A stretch of DNA of 64,000 bases from Natrinema sp. CBA1119 (GCF_002572525.1 NZ_PDBS01000001.1:3782001-3846000), one strand, 5' to 3'. Positions 46,005 through 55,269 are shown, numbered from the stretch's first letter. A program made the numbers and translations. Notes: generated by a model not told the origin, from the letters alone.

Positions 46005-46814
46005 ATGGATCGAGAATTCCTCATCGCACTCATCGCCGGCGTTTTTCAGGGGATTTTCGAGTGGCTGCCGATCTCGAGTGAGGGAAACGTGGCGGTCGTC
46101 CTCTCGGTGCTAGGGAGTTCTCCCGAAACGGTGGTTGCGTTTGCATTGTTCCTTCACCTTGGCACTGCGCTCTCGGCGACGGTCTACTACCGTCACGATC
46201 TCTGGGACCTTCTTACGCTTCTTCCTGTCTGGCGGGCGGATACCCGCTTTGACGGCGAACAGGCGGTACTCACGTTTCTCGCCATTGGGACGCTCGTCTC
46301 CGGTGCCGTCGGTATCACGACCTACGTACTCCTCATCGATCTGTTCTCGAGGCTGACAGGTGGTGTACTCGTCACACTCATCGGTGCGTTCCTCGTCCTC
46401 ACTGGTGGATTTCAGTACGTTTCGCAAGCAGATCCCGGTGGCAGACGGACGACACCGGACGGGGTCGACGCGGTACTGGTCGGCGTCGCACAAGGATCGG
46501 CCATTCTGCCGGGCGTATCCCGGTCGGGCGTAACCACCGGAACGCTCTTGCTCCGCGGGCACGACGGCACACAATCGTTCCGCCTTTCGTTTTTGCTTTC
46601 GATCCCGGCCTCTGTCGGTGGCGGCCTGCTCGCATACTCGGATTCCGGGCTTGACATCAGCATCCTCGCTGCGGCAGTTGCGCTCGGTGCCGCCGCCGTC
46701 GTCGGCTACGCAACTATCGGAACGCTACTTCGTATCGTCGACGAACTCCCGTTTTGGGGCGTCTGTATTGGCCTCGGGATGCTAGCGATACTCAGTGGAC
46801 TCATGATCGTCTGA
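46005..46814 (+). CDS. uppP: Undecaprenyl-diphosphatase-like polyprenyl diphosphatase
   Basis: 269 residues, about eight hydrophobic spans. Both UppP/BacA active-site motifs are present: QGIFEWLPISSEGN (15-28) and PGVSRSGVTTG (about 168-178). In bacteria it recycles the lipid carrier by removing one phosphate from undecaprenyl diphosphate. In an archaeon the substrate would be dolichyl or another polyprenyl diphosphate. The canonical SSxGH has Asn for His at the end of motif 1. Encoded 82 bp after the initiating transferase, with which it would share the lipid-carrier cycle. Confidence 0.9.
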   Translation: MDREFLIALIAGVFQGIFEWLPISSEGNVAVVLSVLGSSPETVVAFALFLHLGTALSATVYYRHDLWDLLTLLPVWRADTRFDGEQAVLTFLAIGTLVSGAVGITTYVLLIDLFSRLTGGVLVTLIGAFLVLTGGFQYVSQADPGGRRTTPDGVDAVLVGVAQGSAILPGVSRSGVTTGTLLLRGHDGTQSFRLSFLLSIPASVGGGLLAYSDSGLDISILAAAVALGAAAVVGYATIGTLLRIVDELPFWGVCIGLGMLAILSGLMIV

Positions 46815-47320
46815 CCAAAATTTCATCAAATCTCTTGACATGGTCTCGTTCAAGACGACCTCTTCTCGTATCGCATTGACGTTCGTCCTGTCTCTCGAGC
46901 GACCGGCGGCTGGGGAGACACAGTTTTTCGGATAGAACGGAGGTTTCTACGTCGCCAGTAGTGAAATGACGAGCTCACAACACTTCCGGGGCCGACGCCG
47001 TTTGCGGTGTGATATGGCACCACTGAGACGATTTACACACCGATCGCATAGTCCGCGGTTCTCACTCGCGGTGTTCGCTTCGCTCACCGTTTTCGTCCCT
47101 GCGGTTCTTGCTCACTACGTTCGCTCACGGCTCGCTTTGCTCACCGTTCGCATTCCTGCGGTTCTCGCTCACTGTGTTCGCTCCGAACCGCACCCGCTCC
47201 GAACCGCGCTCCCGTCGTGTGATCCAGTGCGCAGTGACTGTCAGTGGCTGCGATAGGTAGAAGCCAGAGGGGTGCTTCGGTATACAGATCGCCTCGAGTA
47301 TCGACTCGGATCGCGAGCGA
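46815..47320. other. Gene-poor interval with degenerate repeats
   Basis: 506 bp. Apart from the TTCGCTCAC-type repeats at 47055-47185, no gene is supported; ORFs here have repeat-driven, unnatural composition. Confidence 0.6.
47055..47185. repeat. Imperfect tandem repeats rich in TTCGCTCAC
   Basis: Three imperfect units starting GCGGTTCT at 47055, 47101 and 47158; the first is 46 bp, the second is 57 bp, and the third is partial. The units contain variants of CTCACTNNGTTCGCTC. Similar AGTGAGCGAA-type sequence (complement) occurs near the tRNA-Glu, so this may be a family of small dispersed repeats. Confidence 0.7.
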
Positions 47321-48094
47321 TCATCCGGGCTCCGGTGCTGTGGTGGCGTTCCCCTCGTTCGTCTCGAGCCACTGATCGTACGTTTCCGGGTCGACGACGA
47401 CGACATCGCCCTCCATGCGCGAGTGGCCGGCACCGCAGAACTCGGCACAGACGGCGTCGTACCGGCCGGGTTCGGAAACGATCGTCCGGGCGCGAGTATA
47501 GCGTCCGGGGAATGCGTCCTGCTTGATACCGAGGTCGGACACGAACAGTGAGTGGATAACGTCGTCGCTCGTGAGCCAGAGCGTTACGTTCTCGTCGGCG
47601 GGTATCACGATTTCGTCTTCGGTCGTGACGTTTGCGCCGGGATAGGTCGCTTGCCACTCCCACTGGTACCCGGTGACGTACACCTCCTCGTCGCCGGTCT
47701 CGGGGAGATCGGCGAACGACTCGAACCCGTCCTGACTGCGGTGGTCGCTGTCGAGTGCCTGCGATGGAGACACGTACGGGTTGACGAGGACGCTGTAGCC
47801 GGAGAGACCGACGAACAACAGAATGAGTGCTGTTGCGACGGTCCAGGTAATCTCCAGCGCGGGATCCTCCGTGGTGGGTTCGGGATCGTCGTTGTCGTGG
47901 AACTTGACGGCCGCGTAAACCAGGATTACGAGGACGAACAGCGTCAGTGGCAGGGCCACGTAGAGCAACTGGTACTCGAGGCCGTCGATAAGTTCTCGGT
48001 TCTCCGACTGTGCAGCGGCCGTTCCCGTGAGTGCGAGGAGACTCGAGAGCGCCGCGACGGCGAGTGCGACGATCGTGCGACGGCGGCTTCCCAT
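47321..48094 (-). CDS. coxB: Cytochrome c oxidase subunit II (CuA-containing)
   Basis: 257 residues from the ATG at 48094. N-terminal signal/anchor (RTIVALAVAALSSLLALTG...), two membrane helices (YVALPLTLFVLVILVYAAV and VATALILLFVGLSGYSVLV), then a periplasm-like cupredoxin domain. The CuA site is visible: HSLFVSD, then C-AEFC-GAGHSRM (CxxxC, H, M). YQWEWQATYPG carries the aromatic electron-entry residues. Receives electrons from a donor, probably a blue-copper protein, and passes them to CoxA. Divergently transcribed from coxA. Confidence 0.95.
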   Translation of the reverse strand: MGSRRRTIVALAVAALSSLLALTGTAAAQSENRELIDGLEYQLLYVALPLTLFVLVILVYAAVKFHDNDDPEPTTEDPALEITWTVATALILLFVGLSGYSVLVNPYVSPSQALDSDHRSQDGFESFADLPETGDEEVYVTGYQWEWQATYPGANVTTEDEIVIPADENVTLWLTSDDVIHSLFVSDLGIKQDAFPGRYTRARTIVSEPGRYDAVCAEFCGAGHSRMEGDVVVVDPETYDQWLETNEGNATTAPEPG

Positions 48095-48312
48095 TGGCGG
48101 TGGTTCAATAACCGGCCTGAAATACGTCATTCACGAATTAGCAAACTTTCACGGCTTCGAACTTATTCGGCAAGTGAAATACGATCGAGAGAATGTAGAA
48201 GCAGAAGAAAGTCACGAAATAGTTAATTGATCTTTATGAGGGTCGATAATGAGTCCACCGCTATGCACGGCGATGAGCGGTGTGGTCGTGCCATCAGAGG
48301 TGGCGGACGACG

Positions 48313-50601
48313 ATGAACCGTGCACTCGTCGAGGTCTCGTTGTTCGGGGCTGTCGTCGTTGGCTGTCTAGTGGTCGTCCTCGTCGCACAGCGGTTACGAG
48401 TCGAGCCGTCACCGGACGGCGGTTACGTGACGGGTCGTGAGCGCCGGCTCGGACTCGGCGACGCGAAGGCGGCCGCCGTTCGCTGGACGACGACGACGAA
48501 CCACCGCGAGATTGGGCTGCTCTACATCGCGTTCGGTACCGTCGCGGCGATCTGGGGCGGGATCGATGCGATGATGATCCGGACGCATCTGTTGACTCCG
48601 GAGGCGAACCTCTGGACCGAACAGACGTACAACGAACTGTTCACGATGCACGGACTGACGATGCTGATCTTCTTCGTCACGCCGGTGTTTTTCGGAATCG
48701 GGAACTACTTCCTGCCGCTGTTGATCGGTGCCGACGATATGGCGTTTCCGCGGCTCAACGCTATCGGATTCTGGCTGTTGCCGCCCTCATTGCTGCTCGC
48801 TCGGTTGGGGATCGTCGCCGAAGTAACGGGAGCGGTCCTGGCCGTCGTCGTCCCGACGGACTGGATCTCGGTCCTGTTAGCGTTTCAGGAGCCGGCGATC
48901 GGGTGGACGATGTATCCGCCCTTATCACTGGCACCGAACCCGCAGACGAATTTCCTCTTGCTCGGCCTCCACTTGAGTGGCATCGCGACCACGATCGGCG
49001 CGATTAACTTCATCACGACGATCATCTACGAGCGCGACGAGTCGATCGGGTGGGCGAACCTCGACATCTTCTCCTGGAACATGCTCATCACGAGCGCGAT
49101 CATCATCTTCGCGTTCCCGCTGCTCGGCACCGCGTTGCTCATGCTCCTGTTCGACCGCAATTTCGGGACGACGTTCTTCGCGGTCGAAGGGGGTGGTCCT
49201 ATCCTCTGGCAGCACTTACTGTGGTTCTGGGGCCACCCGGAGGTCTACATTATCTTCCTGCCGGCAACCGGGCTGATGAGCCTCATACTGCCAAAGTTCG
49301 TCGGCCGAAAGTTGTTCGGGTTCAAGTTCATCGTCTACTCGACGATCGCCATCGGCGTCCTCTCGTTCGGCGTCTGGGCCCACCACATGTTCGTGACGGG
49401 CGTCGACCCGCGCGTTCGGGCGAGTTTCATGGCGACATCGATCGCCATCGCCGTTCCCAGCGCGATCAAGGTGTTCAACTGGATCACCACAATGTGGAAC
49501 GGCGACGTCAAACTCGCTGCGCCGACGATCCTCTGTGTCGGCTCGATCGGACTGTTCATCATCGGTGGCGTCACCGGCATCTTCCTCGCGGTCATCCCGG
49601 TCGACGTCATCTATCACGGCACCTACTACGTGGTCGGCCACTTCCATCTCATTCTCATGGGGATCATTCCCCTCATGATGTTCGCCGCGAGCTACTACTG
49701 GTACCCGATGCTCACCGGCCGGATGTACGATCGCCGACTCGCGATCTTCCAGTCGTCGCTGCTGGTCGTCGGCTCCGCGCTCACGTTCATGACGCTGATG
49801 GCGCTCGGCTTCCTCGAGCTCCCCCGCCGGTACGCGACCTACCCGGCGGGATACTCGGGGCTGCAGGTGGTCGCGACCGTCGGTGCGTTCCTCATCGGGA
49901 TCAGCGTCCTCATGTGGCTCTACAACATGATCTGGTCGTATTTCCAGGGGACACCGATCGAAACCGCAGACCCCTGGGAACTGAAGGCGACGGAGCAGTT
50001 CACGCCCGAGTGGCAGTGGTTCGAGGACCGACTCGAGCGCGAGCGCGGGGTCCCGCCGAGCGAACCGGAGGAGGTGCGTCCGTCCTACGTGCCCGCACAG
50101 GACGACCGGCCGCTGTCGCTGTACGGCCGTATCAAGCCGGTCGCCCGGACCGTTGCGAACGATGCCGGTACCGGTGCGGTCGGCGGCGTCGTCGGGACGC
50201 TACTCATGTCGGGCGTGCTCGCCGTCGCCGTTCTTCTCGGTGCGTTCGATTTCGAGTCGTTCGCGACCCTCGCGACGTTCGTCGGGTTGCCGGCGGATCT
50301 CGCTCTCGGCTACGGGCTCTTCCTCATCGCCGGAACGACGGTCTGGCCCCTGTTGTTCCTCTCGCTGGGCGAGTACCTGCCGGGCGAGCTCACCCTCGTC
50401 ACCGGACTGTGGTATGCGACGGTCATTTCACCCGGGTTCGCGCTCGCCTTCTATACCGGACAGACCGGTCTCGAACTGGTGACGTTCCTCATCTTTGTCC
50501 CGCTCGCGCACTGGATCTACGGCCTCGGACTCGCGGGAACGATTACGTATCTCGGCGGTCGTCGACGCCGCCCGTCGACGGGGGAGGACGAGAACGAATG
50601 A
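48313..50601 (+). CDS. coxA: Cytochrome c oxidase subunit I with extra N- and C-terminal membrane domains
   Basis: 762 residues from the ATG at 48313. The 12-helix heme-copper core (about 60-560) has FTMHGLTMLIFF (heme-a His), the WFWGHPEVYIIFLP motif with CuB His, helix VI Glu and the cross-linked Tyr, AHHMF (two CuB His) and VVGHFHLILMG (heme His pair), so it is an A-type oxidase. An additional hydrophobic helix precedes the core (11-28). Residues about 610-755 form a further domain with around four hydrophobic spans that is not part of the usual subunit I. Confidence 0.95.
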   Translation: MNRALVEVSLFGAVVVGCLVVVLVAQRLRVEPSPDGGYVTGRERRLGLGDAKAAAVRWTTTTNHREIGLLYIAFGTVAAIWGGIDAMMIRTHLLTPEANLWTEQTYNELFTMHGLTMLIFFVTPVFFGIGNYFLPLLIGADDMAFPRLNAIGFWLLPPSLLLARLGIVAEVTGAVLAVVVPTDWISVLLAFQEPAIGWTMYPPLSLAPNPQTNFLLLGLHLSGIATTIGAINFITTIIYERDESIGWANLDIFSWNMLITSAIIIFAFPLLGTALLMLLFDRNFGTTFFAVEGGGPILWQHLLWFWGHPEVYIIFLPATGLMSLILPKFVGRKLFGFKFIVYSTIAIGVLSFGVWAHHMFVTGVDPRVRASFMATSIAIAVPSAIKVFNWITTMWNGDVKLAAPTILCVGSIGLFIIGGVTGIFLAVIPVDVIYHGTYYVVGHFHLILMGIIPLMMFAASYYWYPMLTGRMYDRRLAIFQSSLLVVGSALTFMTLMALGFLELPRRYATYPAGYSGLQVVATVGAFLIGISVLMWLYNMIWSYFQGTPIETADPWELKATEQFTPEWQWFEDRLERERGVPPSEPEEVRPSYVPAQDDRPLSLYGRIKPVARTVANDAGTGAVGGVVGTLLMSGVLAVAVLLGAFDFESFATLATFVGLPADLALGYGLFLIAGTTVWPLLFLSLGEYLPGELTLVTGLWYATVISPGFALAFYTGQTGLELVTFLIFVPLAHWIYGLGLAGTITYLGGRRRRPSTGEDENE

Positions 50602-51218
50602 GCGACGGTAACGGCGCATCTCCTGGCTCGGACGAACCTCCCGCTGCCGACGAACCGACCGCTACTGACGTCCCACCCATCACCGACGAGACGGGACCGG
50701 TGGAACCGACCGCCTCCGCCGAGTCGCTACTGTTGACCTACGCCGCGCCCTTTCTCGGCGTCGTCCTGATCGCCGTCGGGCTCCCCCTCGCAATCGTCGG
50801 CGGCTACGTCGTCGTTCAGGACGGCGTCGGCCTCTGTGGGGAACCCACGCTCACGACGACACCGGCCGACGAATACGAGGGAGCGTTGGCAACCATCGAG
50901 ACGTTGCCCGCCGAGAATCTCTCGGCGGCCGAACGGACGGCCCTCGAGGAGGCGATCGATAGCCCGCTTCGGGAAGGGAAGGTTACCGGCGAACTGGCGA
51001 ACCGGGAGGCGCTGCTCGAGGGAGCGATCGTCGAGTACGAGGGCGATCGCTACTACGTCCAGATCGCGTCCCTGAACTCCTGTCTCGAGGTCGCCCCGTT
51101 GCTCTTCCCGATCGGTGCCATCGCAATCGTCGTGGGAATCCTCGGCGTCCTGACGCCGCCGATCTATCGGAAGATGGCCGGTTTCGAGGAGCGCATGCGG
51201 AACGGTCGGACGGAGTGA
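50598..51218 (+). CDS. Membrane protein of the oxidase locus, unknown function
   Basis: 206 residues. Acidic Pro/Thr-rich N terminus (1-40), hydrophobic span LLLTYAAPFLGVVLIAVGLPLAIVGGYVVV at about 42-72, a soluble middle with DRYYVQIASLNSC, and a second span near 165-190 (VAPLLFPIGAIAIVVGILGVL). Two cysteines (GLCGEP and NSCLE) could form a disulfide outside. The ATG overlaps the coxA stop by four bases, so it is co-translated and may be an accessory subunit or assembly factor. Not a recognised family. Confidence 0.75.
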   Translation: MSDGNGASPGSDEPPAADEPTATDVPPITDETGPVEPTASAESLLLTYAAPFLGVVLIAVGLPLAIVGGYVVVQDGVGLCGEPTLTTTPADEYEGALATIETLPAENLSAAERTALEEAIDSPLREGKVTGELANREALLEGAIVEYEGDRYYVQIASLNSCLEVAPLLFPIGAIAIVVGILGVLTPPIYRKMAGFEERMRNGRTE

Positions 51219-51320
51219 GCGCGCTGCCCAGTCACGTCCGAGCGGCGAATTCGAGCGAAATCCACGAGTCGGGTGGCTGGTGGCCAGAGCGGTCGGCCGA
51301 CAGGCCGCATCGATCCGATG

Positions 51321-52163
51321 CTATTCGCTCGAGTCGGACGATTCGTCCGTCCTGTTCGGCGTGTCGTTCGTCATCGGACTGGGCTGGGGAGCGATGACTT
51401 CGCCGTCGCCCGGCTGTTCGGCGGCGTAGGAGAACTGTCCCTTGCCGTCGGGGGCTTCGTCCTGGGTCCAGGGGTACTCGGGATCCGGCTGTTCCTCCCG
51501 CCTGGTCGACATGAACGTGTAGTTGAACTCCTGATTCTCCTGTTCCTGCGGAAAGCTCGCGGGCACCGGAACCGGGTCGTCGAGCGTCTCGAGGGCCTGT
51601 AGCCACTGGTTTTGGTGCATGGTGTCCCGAGCGATGAGGTAGGAGAGCATGTCCTTCATGCCGGGATCGTCGGTATACTCCCAGAGCCGCGTTGCGAGGG
51701 TCCGACCGGTCGACTCGGCCATCACGTTCGCGTAGAGGTCGCCCGCGAGATTGCCCGACGCGACGATGTAGTTGCCGGTGAATGGAGCGCCGTTACTGTC
51801 GACGGGCATGGCCGATTCGCCCGCCGAGAGGAACTGACGCGGGTTCTGGCCGGTCATCGCCGCGGCCGTTGCCGCGGTCTCCTGGGCGTCGTCGCTCATC
51901 TGCTTGGACGACCCCCGGAGATTCTTCGTGACGGCCGATGCGAGCATCTCGATATGGCCGAGTTCCTCGGCGGCGGTCTCCATCAGTAAATTTCGATACT
52001 CCTCGTACCCCTCGGGGAGGGCCCAGGCCTGGAACATGTACTGCATGGCGACGCGCATCTCACCTTCCTGGCCGCCGATCGCTTGCTGGAGGAGCTTCGC
52101 GAAGTGCGGGTCCGGTTCTTCGACGGTGACCTCGTACTGGAGCTCCGGTTCTTGGAAGAACAT
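51321..52163 (-). CDS. Manganese catalase
   Basis: 280 residues from the ATG at 52163 (MFFQEPELQYEV). The ferritin-like di-Mn core shows the expected ligands: Glu in GQEGEMRVAMQYMFQAW, Glu/His in ETAAEELGHIEM, Glu in ANVMAESTGRTLATRLWE, and Glu/Asp-His in ARDTMHQNQW. Disproportionates hydrogen peroxide. The C-terminal 60 residues are an acidic Pro/Asp-rich tail. Encoded beside the terminal oxidase genes, consistent with oxidative-stress defence near respiration, but as a separate minus-strand unit. Confidence 0.95.
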   Translation of the reverse strand: MFFQEPELQYEVTVEEPDPHFAKLLQQAIGGQEGEMRVAMQYMFQAWALPEGYEEYRNLLMETAAEELGHIEMLASAVTKNLRGSSKQMSDDAQETAATAAAMTGQNPRQFLSAGESAMPVDSNGAPFTGNYIVASGNLAGDLYANVMAESTGRTLATRLWEYTDDPGMKDMLSYLIARDTMHQNQWLQALETLDDPVPVPASFPQEQENQEFNYTFMSTRREEQPDPEYPWTQDEAPDGKGQFSYAAEQPGDGEVIAPQPSPMTNDTPNRTDESSDSSE

Positions 52164-52417
52164 CGCACTCGTTCCTGCCCACATCCAGTGGGATAAACCA
52201 CTGTTCCGGCTCCGTCTGAACCTTTTACCGACTGGTAATTGATTGATACAGATCACTCAGATCTCGTGGAACGGACGCTGTCAGTTCCGCTCCCGTCGAT
52301 CAGTGGGCCACGGGGCAGTGAGACAGTAGTGAATCCGCCGAGGCCGTCCAGTCACTTGCATTCGATCGGCCACCGGGGGTTTTTCTATGCTGGCTGTGGT
52401 ACAAATCGGTCCCTGAG

Positions 52418-52609
52418 GTGACCCTGGTGGGTAACACCGACGACAAACAACGAGCGGCGGCGACGTGTGAACACTGCGGAGAGATCGGTATCGTCCAGAT
52501 CTGGCCCGACGGCAATCTCCAGCCCCTCGGCCAGACGGATTTCTGCGACTGTGCGTCTCCCACGCTCGAGGTCCTCGAGACGGATCTCGATCACGACGAG
52601 ATACCGTGA
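52418..52609 (+). CDS. Small zinc-finger-like protein
   Basis: 63 residues from GTG. Two cysteine clusters, CEHCGEIG and FCDCASP, about 25 residues apart, suggest one zinc site. The C-terminal segment is acidic (LEVLETDLDHDEIP). No other motif. Its promoter is not clear: TTTTTCTATGC near 52380 is the only AT-rich candidate. Similar tiny haloarchaeal proteins are common and uncharacterised. An alternative GTG start lies three codons downstream. Confidence 0.6.
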   Translation: MTLVGNTDDKQRAAATCEHCGEIGIVQIWPDGNLQPLGQTDFCDCASPTLEVLETDLDHDEIP

Positions 52610-52655
52610 CCCCGTCTGCAACGGATGGGCGAAACCAGTCGGACGACCAGCTCCG

Positions 52656-53564
52656 TCACACCGACGCGCCCACGTAGAGGACGACGACGAGGAAGATCCA
52701 GACGGCGTCGACGAAGTGCCAGTACAGCGAGACGGTCGCGACGGACGTGTCCCGATCCGGGCCGTAGTGGCCCCGAAGCGCCCGCCAGCAGAGCACGGCG
52801 ATGCCACCGACGCCCAGCGTGACGTGGAGGCCGTGGAGCCCGGTCAGTCCGAAGAACGCGCTCCCGAAGATGCCACTTGCGAGCGAAAATCCCTCGTGAG
52901 CCACGAACTCGTAGTACTCGTAGACCTGCCCGGCGAGGAAGACGAGGCCGAGTCCGAGCGTCGCTCCGAGCAGTCCGATGAACCGTTGTCGGTTGTCGTC
53001 CTCGAGCGCCTCGTGCGCGTAGTGGAAGGTGACGCTGCTCGCGATCAGGATGGCCGTGTTGACGACCACGAGGGAGCCGAGCAGCGGCGGGAGCTCTTCC
53101 GGTGGCCACGACCCGATCCTGACGAAGAAGTAGTAGACGAAGAGCGCGCCGAACGTCGAGACGTCGGTCGCGAGAAAGAGCAGCGTCGTCGAGACGTACG
53201 ATTCGCGCGATTTGAGGGGTCCTTGTGCGTCTCGAGCCGGTGACAGAAACGCCTGGTCGACCCAGCCCGCGATGCCGGCCAGCAGGACGATCGTCCCGAC
53301 CACGGCCAGACCGATGCCGGCCAGGGGCGGGACGAGACCGGTTTCGTTCCCCAGGATGGTGATCGCGACGCCGCCGTAGAGTCCGGCGGCTCCCGCGGCG
53401 GCGACGAGCGGCCAGCGACTCCGGTGGTCGTGCTCGTCGCCGTCGCCGTGGCCGCGATGGTCGCCGTACTCTTCGGGAGCCTGCCCCTCGGGAACGCGAT
53501 GTCCGGAGCCGTCGGCTCGAGGGGGGCCGTCATCGGCCGTCTCGGTGCGTCCACCAGAGTCCAT
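52656..53564 (-). CDS. coxC: Cytochrome c oxidase subunit III
   Basis: 302 residues from the ATG at 53564. Hydrophobic subunit III pattern: AFLSPARDAQGPLKSRESYVSTTLLFLATDVSTFGALFVYYF, FHYAHEALEDDN, GLTGLHGLHVTLGVGG (the conserved HxxHV region) and a C-terminal YWHFVDAVWIFLVVVLY, which is the classical subunit III ending. Two additional N-terminal helices and an unusually His/Asp-rich extension (GDHRGHGDGDEHDHRS, about residues 33-48) precede the core. Works with CoxA and CoxB; transcribed opposite to coxA, separated by the catalase gene. Confidence 0.93.
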   Translation of the reverse strand: MDSGGRTETADDGPPRADGSGHRVPEGQAPEEYGDHRGHGDGDEHDHRSRWPLVAAAGAAGLYGGVAITILGNETGLVPPLAGIGLAVVGTIVLLAGIAGWVDQAFLSPARDAQGPLKSRESYVSTTLLFLATDVSTFGALFVYYFFVRIGSWPPEELPPLLGSLVVVNTAILIASSVTFHYAHEALEDDNRQRFIGLLGATLGLGLVFLAGQVYEYYEFVAHEGFSLASGIFGSAFFGLTGLHGLHVTLGVGGIAVLCWRALRGHYGPDRDTSVATVSLYWHFVDAVWIFLVVVLYVGASV

Positions 53565-53729
53565 ACCCCCGCTTCCACGTCGGCCACGAAAAAGGCTCAC
53601 CGCGTACAATCAATGAGGGACGTGTTAGAGTCACGGCCGCGGTTTCGGACTCCCATACGAACGGTTCGTCGGCACTCGGACTCGAGTCTCCGTTCCCGGC
53701 CCGATCCGGAACCACCGGAACCGGCAGGC

Positions 53730-55121
53730 TCAGTAGAAGTAGTCGGCTTCCGAAAGCTGGACGTAGCGACCGTCGCGGTACTTGAACTTCTGGCGCTTGT
53801 ACGCTGTGAGGATCTTCGCGGCGTCGATCCCGGCGGTGTAGCGCCTGTTGATCAGGGCGTTGTCCGACCCGTTGCCCTGCATATCGTTGACGGTGTCGAA
53901 GGCCCAATCCCAGTTGTCGGGCCCGTAGTCCGCGACGATGTCCGCGAAGGCGACGTTCCGCAGGATCTCGTCGCCGATCGCGCGCTTCCAGATGTCGTTG
54001 TAGTTCGCGATCGAGTCCGTCGCGGCGAGTCGGCCGGCGATCTTGCCGGTGCGGACGGCGACGTGGTAGCCACCCTCGTGGAACGCCGAGGTCGTCCCCA
54101 TCGCGCCGCCGGCGACGGCGATGTTCGCGCCGACGGGCGACTCGATCGGGCGCGTCGAGGAGATCGGATACGTCTCGGTCCCCTTTGACTTCCCGCGGTC
54201 TTCGACGCGCGGAATGTCCTCCTCGATATCGTACTCGTCGCCGTACTCCTGCTCGAGGAGGCGGTTGATGTACTCGGCACCAGATGGGATCCGGTCGTCG
54301 TCCGGTCGCAGGAGCTTGTAGGAGCCGGGATTCTCCACGTCGGCGAGGTCCATCCCGATGGGCATCGTCAGGCCGACGCGGGCGACCGTGCCGTCGTTCG
54401 GGAACACCCACGGGTAGGCGGTCTCGCCGGGCATGTACCCCCACCAGAATTTGAGTCGGTCCTCGAACTCCGCGAACAGTTCGGGGGGGAACTCTCGATA
54501 CTCCTGATAGGCGATGTGATTCGCGTCCGGCGGCGAGAGGTAATCGGAGACGCTCCGGCCGGGGGCCGTGAACTGGTCGAGCGCGTCGAGCGTGATCCGC
54601 CGCTGCGGGCCGTCCGCGAGGACGACGTACTGGGCCTCAAGTTCGTCGCCGTTCGAGAGTGTCAGCGTGTGGGTCGGCCCCTGTGGACCGGACGCTCGCA
54701 GATCGGTCTCGAGATCCTTGACGCCGGTCCCGACGCGTAGGTCGGCACCCGCATCGGTCGCGCGCTCGTAGAGCCAGTCGTCCATGCGCGCGCGGTGGAA
54801 GGTGTACCCGAACTTGGGGTAGTTGGCCTCCATCCCGGTCGTTCGCAACTCGACGCTGCTGTTCGGGCCGACGAACTCCGTGGCCTCGAGCTCCCGGTGA
54901 ATGACCTCGTCGGGAATCTCCCGGTAGTCGAACTCCATGATGTCGATCCAGTAGTCGAGCATCCCGGCGGCGTCGGTCGAGTCCGGCCCCGGTCCATCCC
55001 GGTCCTCTCGAGGCACTCCCTGCTCGAAGAGCACCGTTTCGGCACCGTGGGCCGCGGCTTGCTCGGCCGCGGACGCACCAGCGGGGCCGCCGCCGACGAT
55101 CGCGACGTCTACGCGTTCCAT
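53730..55121 (-). CDS. Geranylgeranyl reductase family FAD-dependent oxidoreductase
   Basis: 463 residues. FAD-binding VDVAIVGGGPAGASAAEQAA at residues 4-23 (GxGxxG), YVVLADGPQR in the middle, and the second FAD contact GANIAVAGGAMGTTSAFHEGGYHVAVRTG (about 345-370). FWWGYMPGETAYPWVFP has the YxWxFP motif of geranylgeranyl reductases, which saturate isoprenoid chains of archaeal lipids, quinones or chlorophyll-type molecules. The exact substrate (phospholipid or menaquinone side chain) is not readable. Single gene on the minus strand. Confidence 0.88.
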   Translation of the reverse strand: MERVDVAIVGGGPAGASAAEQAAAHGAETVLFEQGVPREDRDGPGPDSTDAAGMLDYWIDIMEFDYREIPDEVIHRELEATEFVGPNSSVELRTTGMEANYPKFGYTFHRARMDDWLYERATDAGADLRVGTGVKDLETDLRASGPQGPTHTLTLSNGDELEAQYVVLADGPQRRITLDALDQFTAPGRSVSDYLSPPDANHIAYQEYREFPPELFAEFEDRLKFWWGYMPGETAYPWVFPNDGTVARVGLTMPIGMDLADVENPGSYKLLRPDDDRIPSGAEYINRLLEQEYGDEYDIEEDIPRVEDRGKSKGTETYPISSTRPIESPVGANIAVAGGAMGTTSAFHEGGYHVAVRTGKIAGRLAATDSIANYNDIWKRAIGDEILRNVAFADIVADYGPDNWDWAFDTVNDMQGNGSDNALINRRYTAGIDAAKILTAYKRQKFKYRDGRYVQLSEADYFY

Positions 55122-55269
55122 ACGCCGTGAAGACTCAGTGAGCCATTATAAAAACTGCGAGGCGAATGTCTGCGTAGTGGACCGCTTGTCGAATCGGTCC
55201 ATCTGCAGTGGTGCCAATTAGATGACTACTACTGCGGCATCGGTGAACGGTTAGATCGGTTCGTCGACG

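Noticed and set aside
47055-47185. A CRISPR array
   Set aside because: Units are imperfect, contiguous and of varying length, with no unique spacers. No cas genes in the window.
46966-47256. 96-codon ORF over the TTCGCTCAC repeats
   Set aside because: Its protein is a product of the tandem repeats and low complexity; no conserved motif or promoter.
49050-51218. A 722-codon frame overlapping coxA in another frame
   Set aside because: The first two thirds are Arg/His-rich shadow translation of coxA. Only the part from 50598 on has natural composition and its own overlapping ATG.
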